This document shows, one piece after another, positions 8,019-14,868 of a stretch of DNA of 64,000 bases (within the stretch, counting starts at the first letter, position 1; each line of letters begins with the position of its first letter). The stretch spans positions 9,424,001 through 9,488,000 of the forward strand of contig NZ_CP061913.1 of assembly GCF_019904175.1 (NCBI RefSeq). The letters run 5' to 3'. Under the pieces are notes generated by a model that saw only the letters and a program-made list of their open reading frames with translations, had not been told where the DNA came from and searched no databases. The translations under genes were made by a program, and so were the position numbers. This DNA is from Dactylosporangium vinaceum. Lineage in GTDB: Bacteria > Actinomycetota > Actinomycetes > Mycobacteriales > Micromonosporaceae.

Positions 8019-9077
8019 TTACTTCGCGACTGCCGCGTACGCCGCATGCAGCAGATCGTCGGACGGTCCCTCCAGCGTGCCGGGCTCGGCCAGCCCGTCG
8101 AGCACCACGAACCGCAGCATCGCCCCGCGCGCCTTCTTGTCGACCCGCATCGCCGCGTGCAGCTCCGGCCAGGCCGAGGCCGGGTACGCGGTCGGCAGCC
8201 CCAGCCGCTCCAGGATCGCCCGGTGCCGCGCCGCTACCGACGGGTCGAGCCGGCCCGCGAGGCGGCCCAGCTCGGCGGCGTACACGAGGCCGACGCTGAT
8301 GGCGTGGCCGTGCTTCCAGCGGTACTGCTCCCGGCGCTCGATCGCGTGCCCGAGCGTGTGCCCGTAGTTGAGGATCTCGCGCAGCCCGCTCTCCCGGAGG
8401 TCCTGCGAGACCACGCGGGCCTTCACGGCGACCGAGCGCTCGATCAGCTCGGCCAGCACGGGGCCGGCCGGCTCCAGGGCGGCGGCCGGGTCGGCCTCGA
8501 TCAGGTCCAGGATCACCGGGTCGGCGATGAAGCCGCACTTCACGATCTCGGCCATCCCCGCGAGCAGGTCGTCCGGGCCGAGCGTGTCGAGCGCGGCCAG
8601 GTCGCACAGGACTCCGGCGGGCGGATAGAACGCGCCGACCAGGTTCTTGCCGGCGGCCGTGTTGATGCCGGTCTTGCCCCCGACAGCGGCGTCGACCATG
8701 CCCAGCAGGCTCGTGGGTACCGTCACCACCCGCACCCCCCGCAGCCAGCACGCGGCCACGAAGCCGGCCAGGTCGGTCACCGCACCGCCGCCGACGCCCA
8801 CCACCGCGTCGGAGCGGGTGAACGCGGCCGCGCCGAGGGCGTCCCAGCACCGGGCGGCCACCGCGACGTCCTTGCCGGCCTCGGCGTCCGGCACCTCGAT
8901 CGGCAGCACCTTCGCCCCGGCCGCGGACAGCGCCGCCTCGACCCGCTCGGCGTGCGCACGGACCGGACCGGCGAAGATCACCGCGACCTGCGCGGCCCCC
9001 TTGACCAGGTCGGCCACCCCGTCGCTCGCGCCCCGGCCGATCCGCACGGCGTAGTCGACGACGTCGACGGTCTTCAC
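8019..9077 (-). CDS. aroB: 3-dehydroquinate synthase
   Basis: This NAD- and metal-dependent enzyme converts DAHP to 3-dehydroquinate, the second shikimate-pathway step. The product has 352 residues. The nucleotide-binding GVGGGAVTDLAGFVA segment and the catalytic/metal region VPTSLLGMVDAAVGGKTGIN are intact, as are the metal ligands in NYGHTLGHAIE and KHGHAISVG. The GTG at 9077 overlaps the aroK stop (GTGA). It is the last gene of the aroE-aroC-aroK-aroB cluster. Confidence 0.96.
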   Translation of the reverse strand: MKTVDVVDYAVRIGRGASDGVADLVKGAAQVAVIFAGPVRAHAERVEAALSAAGAKVLPIEVPDAEAGKDVAVAARCWDALGAAAFTRSDAVVGVGGGAVTDLAGFVAACWLRGVRVVTVPTSLLGMVDAAVGGKTGINTAAGKNLVGAFYPPAGVLCDLAALDTLGPDDLLAGMAEIVKCGFIADPVILDLIEADPAAALEPAGPVLAELIERSVAVKARVVSQDLRESGLREILNYGHTLGHAIERREQYRWKHGHAISVGLVYAAELGRLAGRLDPSVAARHRAILERLGLPTAYPASAWPELHAAMRVDKKARGAMLRFVVLDGLAEPGTLEGPSDDLLHAAYAAVAK

Positions 9078-9571
9078 AGCCGGGCCGCCAGGTCGGCGGC
9101 GATCGCGTCCGGGTCGAGCCCGTCGGTGGCCACTGTCACGGTGGCGACCTCCTCGTAGAGCGGGCGGCGCTGATCGAGCAGGTGCTTGAGCGTGGCCCGC
9201 GGGTTGATCGCGAGCAGCGGGCGGCCGGCGCCGAGGCCGACCCGCGACAGCGCGTCGGCGAAGCCGACCTCCAGGTAGACCACGGTGTGCCCGGCGAGCG
9301 CCTTGCGGGTCTCCGCGGCCAGGATCGCGCCGCCGCCCAGCGCGAAGACGCCGTCGAAGCTCTCCAGGGTGGCCGCGACAGTGGCCCGCTCCAGGGCCCG
9401 GAAGTGCTCCTCGCCCTCGTCGAAGAAGATCTCCGGGATGGGCTTGCCGGCCTCCGCCTCGATGGCCGAGTCGGCGTCGAGGAACGGCACGCCGAGGCGC
9501 TCCGCGAGCAGCCGGCCGACGGTGGTCTTGCCGGCACCGGGCGCGCCGACGAGCACGGCCCGCGGGCTCAC
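9074..9571 (-). CDS. aroK: Shikimate kinase
   Basis: It phosphorylates shikimate with ATP. The 165-residue product has the Walker A motif GAPGAGKT at residues 9-16, the shikimate-binding DADSAIE segment, FALGGGAILAAETR in the second substrate loop, and the LID region with R-P-L-Y near QRRPLYEEV. The GTG at 9571 overlaps the aroC stop as GTGA, and its end overlaps aroB in the same way. A longer upstream frame lies within aroC and is not used. Confidence 0.95.
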   Translation of the reverse strand: MSPRAVLVGAPGAGKTTVGRLLAERLGVPFLDADSAIEAEAGKPIPEIFFDEGEEHFRALERATVAATLESFDGVFALGGGAILAAETRKALAGHTVVYLEVGFADALSRVGLGAGRPLLAINPRATLKHLLDQRRPLYEEVATVTVATDGLDPDAIAADLAARL

Positions 9572-10746
9572 CGGATGACCAGGTTGTCGAGGTAGCCGGC
9601 GAGGTTGCGGCGGATCTCCGGTACCGAGTCGCCACCGAACTTCTCGAGGGCGGCCTCGGCGAGCACCAGGGCCACCATCGCCTCGGCGACGACCGCGGCC
9701 GCGGGCACGGCGCACACGTCGGAGCGCTGGTTGATCGCCGTGGCCGCCTCGCCGGTGGTCACGTCGACGGTCTGCAGGGCCCGGTTGAGCGAGGAGATCG
9801 GCTTCATCGCGGCCCGCACGCGAAGGGGCTCACCCGTCGTCATGCCACCCTCCAGGCCGCCGGCCCGGTCGGTGATGCGCCGGACGCCCTCGGGCGTGTT
9901 GATGATCTCGTCGTGCGCGACCGAGCCGCGGGAGCGGGCCTGGGTGAACGCGTCGCCGATCTCCACGCCCTTGATGGCCTGGATCGACATCAGCGCCGTC
10001 GCCAGCCGGGCGTCGAGCTTGCGGTCCCACTGGACGTGGCTGCCCAGACCCGGCGGCACGTGGTACGCGAGGACCTCGACGATCCCGCCGAGCGTGTCGG
10101 CGTCCTTCTTGGCCGCGTCGACCTCCTCGACCATGCGCGCGCTCGCGTCCGGGTCGAGGCAGCGCAGCGGGTCGGCGTCGATGCGCTCGAAGTCGTCGGG
10201 GGTGGGCAGCAGGCCGGGCTTGGCCGCGACCGACCCGAGCTCGATGACGTGCGAGACGATCTCCACGCCCAGTGCCTGGCGCAGCAGGGCCTTGGCCACG
10301 GTGCCGACGGCGACGCGGGCCGCTGTCTCCCGGGCGCTGGCACGCTCGAGGATCGGCCGGGCGTCCGTGTGTCCGTACTTCTGCATGCCCGCCAGGTCCG
10401 CGTGCCCGGGCCGGGGCCGGGTCAGCGGGGCGTTGCGGGCCTGGGCCGCGAGGAGCTCCGGATCGACCGGGTCCGGCGCCATGACCGTCTCCCACTTGGG
10501 CCACTCGCTGTTGCCGACCCGGATCGCGACGGGGCTGCCGAGCGTGAGCCCGTGCCGGAGCCCGCCGATGAACTCGACGACGTCCTGCTCGAAGCTCATT
10601 CGGGCACCGCGGCCGTAGCCGAGGCGTCGACGGGCCAGCTCAGCCGCCACGGACGCACTCGTCAGCTCGACCCCGGCGGGCACGCCCTCCAGGATCGCCA
10701 CGAGCGCCGGGCCATGCGATTCCCCAGCAGTCAACCAGCGCAGCAC
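9568..10746 (-). CDS. aroC: Chorismate synthase
   Basis: This FMN-dependent enzyme makes chorismate from EPSP. It begins LRWLTAGESHGPAL and has the family motifs RRRLGYGRGARM, PLTRPRPGHADLAG and SSLNRALQTVD. The GTG at 10746 gives the typical 392-residue protein. An in-frame ATG at 10800 with AGAAGG just upstream would add 18 residues and lies 16 bases after the aroE stop. I prefer 10746 on protein grounds, but the longer form is possible. Confidence 0.93.
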   Translation of the reverse strand: MLRWLTAGESHGPALVAILEGVPAGVELTSASVAAELARRRLGYGRGARMSFEQDVVEFIGGLRHGLTLGSPVAIRVGNSEWPKWETVMAPDPVDPELLAAQARNAPLTRPRPGHADLAGMQKYGHTDARPILERASARETAARVAVGTVAKALLRQALGVEIVSHVIELGSVAAKPGLLPTPDDFERIDADPLRCLDPDASARMVEEVDAAKKDADTLGGIVEVLAYHVPPGLGSHVQWDRKLDARLATALMSIQAIKGVEIGDAFTQARSRGSVAHDEIINTPEGVRRITDRAGGLEGGMTTGEPLRVRAAMKPISSLNRALQTVDVTTGEAATAINQRSDVCAVPAAAVVAEAMVALVLAEAALEKFGGDSVPEIRRNLAGYLDNLVIR

Positions 10747-10815
10747 GCCCGCAAGTTTGTCACGCAGCCCCGTGGTCCCGGGTGCCCGGGCCGCGCACAT
10801 CCCACCTTCTGGCGC

Positions 10816-11604
10816 TCAGCGCAGCGCGGCCCGCATGGCGGCGACCGGCGCCTTGGCCGACGTGAACAGCTCGAACTGATCGACCGCCTGCCACAGCAGC
10901 AGATCCAGCCCGGAGACGATCGGGCACCCCGCGGCCTGGGCGGCGGCGGCGAGCGGCGTCGGCCACGGGTCGTAGATGGCGTCGAAGACCACCGGCCGGC
11001 CGGAGAAGTCCGCCGTCGCCAGGTGGTCGGCCGCGCCCTTCGGGACCGTGGAGATCACGACCGGGGCGGTCGTCGCCTCCGCGGCGGCCGACCAGGGCGC
11101 CGCCGTCAGCTCGACGTCGAGCGCCTCCGCGACCGGGCGCAGCTCGTCAGCGGCGGCCGGGCGGCGGGTGTACACGGTGACGTCGGCGGCGAGGCTGGCC
11201 GCGGCCGCTATCGCCGCGCGGGCCGTGCCGCCGGCGCCGAGCAGGGCCAGTCGCGGTGTGCGGGCCACGCCGGCCTCGAGCAGGGCGCGGACCATGCCCG
11301 GGGCGTCGGTGTTGTACGCGTGCCACCCGTACGGCCGCCGCACGAGCGTGTTGGCCGCGCCGATCGCCGCCGCGAACGGGTCCACCAGGCCGGCGACCGC
11401 GAGCGCGACCTCCTTGAGCGGCATGGTCAGCGAGAGCCCGGCCCACTCCGGCCCGAGCGACTCGACAAGGCCCGGCAGCCCCGCCTCGTCACACTCGATG
11501 GCGGTGTACTCCCAGCCCGCCAGCGAGGCCGCGGCGTATCCCGCGTTGTGGATCGCCGGCGAGCGCGAGTGGCTCACCGGCGATCCGAGCACGGCTGCCC
11601 GCAA
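10816..11604 (-). CDS. aroE: Shikimate dehydrogenase
   Basis: It reduces 3-dehydroshikimate to shikimate with NADPH. The 262-residue product starts RAAVLGSPVSHSRSPAIHN, containing the shikimate-binding SxS. The catalytic lysine lies in LTMPLKEVAL, the NADP-binding glycine loop is LLGAGGTARAAI, and the C-terminal GLDLLLWQAVDQF is present. The TTG start at 11604 directly abuts the mltG stop (TAG-TTG), implying reinitiation. It is first in the aro cluster. Confidence 0.93.
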   Translation of the reverse strand: MRAAVLGSPVSHSRSPAIHNAGYAAASLAGWEYTAIECDEAGLPGLVESLGPEWAGLSLTMPLKEVALAVAGLVDPFAAAIGAANTLVRRPYGWHAYNTDAPGMVRALLEAGVARTPRLALLGAGGTARAAIAAAASLAADVTVYTRRPAAADELRPVAEALDVELTAAPWSAAAEATTAPVVISTVPKGAADHLATADFSGRPVVFDAIYDPWPTPLAAAAQAAGCPIVSGLDLLLWQAVDQFELFTSAKAPVAAMRAALR

Positions 11605-12801
11605 CTACTTCACGCCGTTCTTCTGCGCCTGGTCCCACAGGGCCTGGAACTCCTTGTACGTCTTGGCGTACGCGGTGTTCCCCTGCGTGTCGATGGCCAG
11701 GAAGTAGAAGAAGTCGTGCTTCGGCGGGTTCATGGCCGCGGACAGCGCGCTGGTGCCCGGGTTGCTGATCGGGCCGCGCGGCATCCCGGGGAAGTCGTGC
11801 GTGTTGTACGGGTTGTTGCGGTTGTGGATCTCGGAGTTGAGCAGCTCCGTCGACGGCTTGGCGCCCTTGTTCGTGATCTTCAGGTAGTAGTTCACCGTGC
11901 TGTCGACCTGGAGGCAGTTGCACGGGAACTTGCCGGTGTAGACCCGGTTGTACAGGACGCGCACGATGCCGGCCTGGTCCTTGTCGAGGCCCTCGACCTG
12001 CGCGATCGAGGAGGCGACGAGTGCCTCGTAGGGCGAGATGTGCAGCGCGCTCTGGACCGTGTTCACGAAGTCGATCTTCTCGACCTCCTGGTTGAACCGG
12101 GCCACGATGAGCTTCAGGATGCCGGCGGCGTCGACGTTCGGCGGGAAGTCGTAGGTCGCGGGGAACAGGAAGCCCTCGATGCCGGGGTCGCGCGGCTTGC
12201 CGTCCTGGCGGGCGTACCAGACGTCGCCGACGCCGAGCGCCTTCGGGTCCTTGGCCGCGGTCTCGAAGTCCGCGTAGGGGATCTTCGTGACCTCCTCGAG
12301 CTTCTTGAACGTCTCCTGCCAGGTCAGGCCCTCGGGCAGCGTCACCTTGTTGATCAGGCGGCTCTTCGGGTCGAGCAGCAGGGTGAGCGCGGCGGTGGCC
12401 TTCATCTGCTTGCGCAGGTTGTAGAAGCCCGGCTGCAGCTTGCGGCTGCGGTCGTCGTTCTTGGCCGCCTCGACGAACGCCTTGGCGCTCTTGACGACGT
12501 CCTTCTGCTGCAGCGTGTCGGCGATCTGCGCGGCCAGCTGGCCCTGCAGGATCTCGACCGTCACCTCACCGGTGCCGCCCCCGTTGTAATCGGGGGCGCT
12601 GAACATGTCCTTGACCTTGTCGATGCCGACGTACACGCCGAGGGCGAGGCCGCCGAAGACCACCAGGATCAGGAAGAAGGCGAGGAAGGTCCGCCCGCCG
12701 CGGCCCTTCTTGTTCTTCTTGCCCTGGGCCTCGGAGGCGCGTCGCCGCCCGTGGTGCCGGGGCCGCTCCTCGTCTTCCCAGTGGAGATCCAGCTCGGACA
12801 T
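11605..12801 (-). CDS. mltG: Endolytic peptidoglycan transglycosylase MltG
   Basis: MltG cleaves nascent glycan strands at the membrane and is thought to act as a terminase. The 398-residue protein has a basic cytoplasmic N-terminus, one membrane helix at about residues 38-60, and the YceG-like domain. The catalytic glutamate lies in SSIAQVEGLDKD, and the conserved LEGFLFPATY-type segment appears as IEGFLFPATYDF. It sits between ruvX and aroE, as in many Actinobacteria. Confidence 0.93.
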   Translation of the reverse strand: MSELDLHWEDEERPRHHGRRRASEAQGKKNKKGRGGRTFLAFFLILVVFGGLALGVYVGIDKVKDMFSAPDYNGGGTGEVTVEILQGQLAAQIADTLQQKDVVKSAKAFVEAAKNDDRSRKLQPGFYNLRKQMKATAALTLLLDPKSRLINKVTLPEGLTWQETFKKLEEVTKIPYADFETAAKDPKALGVGDVWYARQDGKPRDPGIEGFLFPATYDFPPNVDAAGILKLIVARFNQEVEKIDFVNTVQSALHISPYEALVASSIAQVEGLDKDQAGIVRVLYNRVYTGKFPCNCLQVDSTVNYYLKITNKGAKPSTELLNSEIHNRNNPYNTHDFPGMPRGPISNPGTSALSAAMNPPKHDFFYFLAIDTQGNTAYAKTYKEFQALWDQAQKNGVK

Positions 12802-12823
12802 CTGTACTCAGCCTCCTGGGCGC

Positions 12824-13291
12824 TCAGCCACGAACTGCTCCGGCACGTCTGGCGTCGAGCCAGCGCTGCAGGATCTCCACGGCGGCCGCCTGGTCGACGA
12901 CCGCGCGCTGGCGTCTGCCTCGGACGCCGCGCTCGGACAGCCTACGGGTTGCCATTGCGGTGGACATCCTCTCGTCCGTCAGCAGGACGGGCACCGGTGC
13001 CGCCAGCTCCGCCAGCCGGTTCGCGTATTGCCTGATCGAAGCGGCCGCCGGCCCCTCTTGCCCGGCCAGGTTGATGGGCAGGCCGACGACGAGTTCCACT
13101 GCTTCGTACTCACCGGCGTGACGCAGGATCTCCGCCATGTCCGACGGGACCTTGTCCGGCTCGGTGTGCTGATCACGGGCGACGGTGGCCACGGGGCTGG
13201 CGAGAATGCCGTCCGGGTCGCACACGGCCACACCGACGCGCACCGATCCCACGTCGATGCCGAGGCGACGTCCCCGGGTCCACTGCTCCAC
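12824..13291 (-). CDS. ruvX: RuvX/YqgF-type Holliday junction resolvase-like nuclease
   Basis: This RNase H-fold protein is implicated in 16S rRNA 5'-end maturation and possibly in junction processing. The 155-residue product shows the conserved RRLGIDVGSVRVGVAVCD, VVGLPINLAGQEGP and DERMSTAMA motifs, including the acidic residues of the active site. The GTG at 13291 was chosen from the usual family start. In related genomes it directly follows alaS; here about 1.6 kb of transposon debris separates the two, so ruvX-mltG-aro may need its own promoter. Confidence 0.92.
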   Translation of the reverse strand: MEQWTRGRRLGIDVGSVRVGVAVCDPDGILASPVATVARDQHTEPDKVPSDMAEILRHAGEYEAVELVVGLPINLAGQEGPAAASIRQYANRLAELAAPVPVLLTDERMSTAMATRRLSERGVRGRRQRAVVDQAAAVEILQRWLDARRAGAVRG

Positions 13292-13475
13292 AAGCGCACG
13301 ATAGCCGCTTCGAGCACCTCGCCGCGCGATCCCCCGTCCGCGGAAGTCCCCTGCAAGTGATGCCTAAGGCGCACTTAAACCGTTGGCCGCACAGGGTTTC
13401 CCGCCCCGTGCGCACGGCGTCACCGTCCGACACGCCGCCGGCCCTGCTTGTCATCCGTTCGGCGGCGATGTCCGG

Positions 13476-13568
13476 CTTTTCGGATATTCGAGAAGTGGCA
13501 CGCGCGGCGCGATGCCGCGATTTCGTGAAATGTCCGATAAGTCGCGGTGCGGAGCGCCCGACTTATCG
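13476..13568. repeat. Two dyads at the edge of the IS relic
   Basis: An imperfect 20-bp palindrome (16 of 20 positions symmetric) spans 13476-13495. A perfect 10-bp inverted repeat has arms CGATAAGTCG (13535-13544) and CGACTTATCG (13559-13568) around a 14-base loop. Both dyads are preceded by ATGTCCG. The second arm covers the stop codon of the truncated transposase frame, so it sits at the 3' break point. They may be recombinase or transposon-end remnants, or a terminator-like hairpin; no T-tract follows. Confidence 0.4.
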
Positions 13569-14337
13569 AGCCGTGGGGAGATCGGTGATCCAGGTGGCGA
13601 TCTTCAGCCGGGCCTCGGTGCGAGTGCGGAACTGGTAGCGGTGGATGTGCTCGACCTTGATGGTGGAGAAGGTCGCCTCGGCCACGGCGTTGTCGAAGCA
13701 CGACCCGACCCGGCCCATCGACTGGCGCACCTTCCAGCGGGCGCACGCCCGGCCGAAATCGGCCGAGCAGTATTCGCTGCCCCTGTCGCGGTGGAAGATC
13801 ACTCCGGCGACATCGCCGCCGCGGGTGACCGCGGCCATGTTCAACGCGGCGACGACCAGGGCGGCGTCGTGGTGGGCGCTCATGGCGTAGCCGAGGATGC
13901 GCCGGGAGCGCAGGTCGATGACGGTGGCCAGGTAGAGCCCGCCCTCGCCGGTGACGATCTCGGTCATGTCGCCGCACCCGGCCCGTCCGGCGCGGGCGCA
14001 GCGAACTTCCGCTTGACCAGGTCCGGGGCGGCCGGCCGCTTAGAACCATGACTCGGACACCTCCAAGGCCCGGCAGGCCACCGCGTCCGGCACGTCGCGC
14101 TCGGTCCTCTGGGCGGCAATGAAGACGGCCACGCTCACCGGCCCGCTCGTCCTCGCCCAACTGCCCGGCAGCCGCCTCACCACGAACCACCCGATCCTGC
14201 TGCACCCAGTTGGCCAGGGTGCCGCTGTTGATCCCCAGATCACGCGCTATCTGGGCGAGCGACTTCCCCGTCTCCCGCACGATCCGGACCGCACCCGCAC
14301 GGAACTCCGGATCGAACCGGCGTCTCGTGTCAGCCAT
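13563..14337 (-). pseudogene. Degenerate IS3-family transposase (orfA/orfB remnants)
   Basis: From ATG 14337 (GAGGGACAGAGG upstream) the frame encodes an IS3 OrfA HTH, with RRRFDPEFRAGAVRIVRETG followed by SLAQIARDLGINSGTLANWV, and then breaks. A second frame holds an OrfB start (VAVFIAAQRTERDVP...ACRALEVSESWF) that ends in TAA at 14040. A third frame (13563-13990) holds the rve catalytic core with its DDE residues in GDMTEIVTGEG, FHRDRGSEY and AVAEATFSTIKVE, ending early after KIATWITD. The C-terminus of OrfA, the middle of OrfB and the OrfB tail are missing, so it cannot transpose itself. Confidence 0.85.
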
Positions 14338-14346
14338 GAACCTCTG

Positions 14347-14482
14347 TCCCTCAAGTCCAGGCCTCCGGGGCATCGGTAGTGGGTTCGGGCTGCGCGGATG
14401 AGTGTGCGGAGGGTGACGATGGCCGCGGCGAGGGAGTGGTAGAGGTCGAACGGCGTCTGCCGCAGCCGTTGAGCCAGGGGGC
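14347..14482 (-). pseudogene. Possible C-terminal scrap of a second transposase
   Basis: One minus-strand frame just upstream of the IS3 relic reads as sensible protein: TPFDLYHSLAAAIVTLRTLI then RAARTHYRC. This resembles, from memory, the C-terminal ends of some actinobacterial IS5-like transposases. It lacks a start and any catalytic domain. If real, the scar between alaS and ruvX is a nested insertion. Confidence 0.3.
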
Positions 14483-14868
14483 TTCCACGAACCCAGCGGC
14501 GGCCGGCGTGGACGCGCGCGGGTCGGCTCCGGCGGGCGGTACGGCGGCGCCGGCCGGGATCGGGTCGGGGCGGAGTTGTGACCGGCGTCCGGTGAACCGT
14601 GACGGCGTGCGGCCAGTAGCCCGGTCCGACCTGGGTGACGACGAACGTTTCCGGCCCGCTGTGGCCACGGCCGACCGGTGAGCGTCAGTCGTGCGCGCCG
14701 CACGGTCATCCTGGGGCGCGGCGTGGCGGGCCCGAGGCCGGCGGCGGCTGGGCTCTTGGCGCCGCGGACCCGAAGGGGCCAGGGCCAGCGAATGCTGGGC
14801 CCCGGCCCCGGTGTCTGGCGGGAGCGGCGGTCCGCAAGTGACGCGGACCCGAGGAAAGGTTCTGCTCT
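14483..14868. other. Non-coding GC-rich gap downstream of alaS
   Basis: No supported gene is seen here. The segment contains a strong imperfect hairpin around 14774-14812 (GCCAGC, GAAT, GCTGGGC core) and the smaller perfect stem noted separately. Frames reading through it have shadow-like composition. Confidence 0.5.
14829..14849 (-). terminator. Candidate hairpin terminator after alaS
   Basis: A perfect 7-bp stem GGTCCGC/GCGGACC with a 7-base loop lies 20 bases beyond the alaS stop. There is no T-tract, as is common for actinobacterial hairpin terminators. Confidence 0.35.

Noticed and set aside
9913..13035. A 1040-codon open frame on the plus strand across aroC, aroE and mltG
   Set aside because: It is antisense to four well-supported genes, and its composition (R, G, H, Q, V and D rich, no motifs) is that of a shadow frame in very GC-rich DNA.
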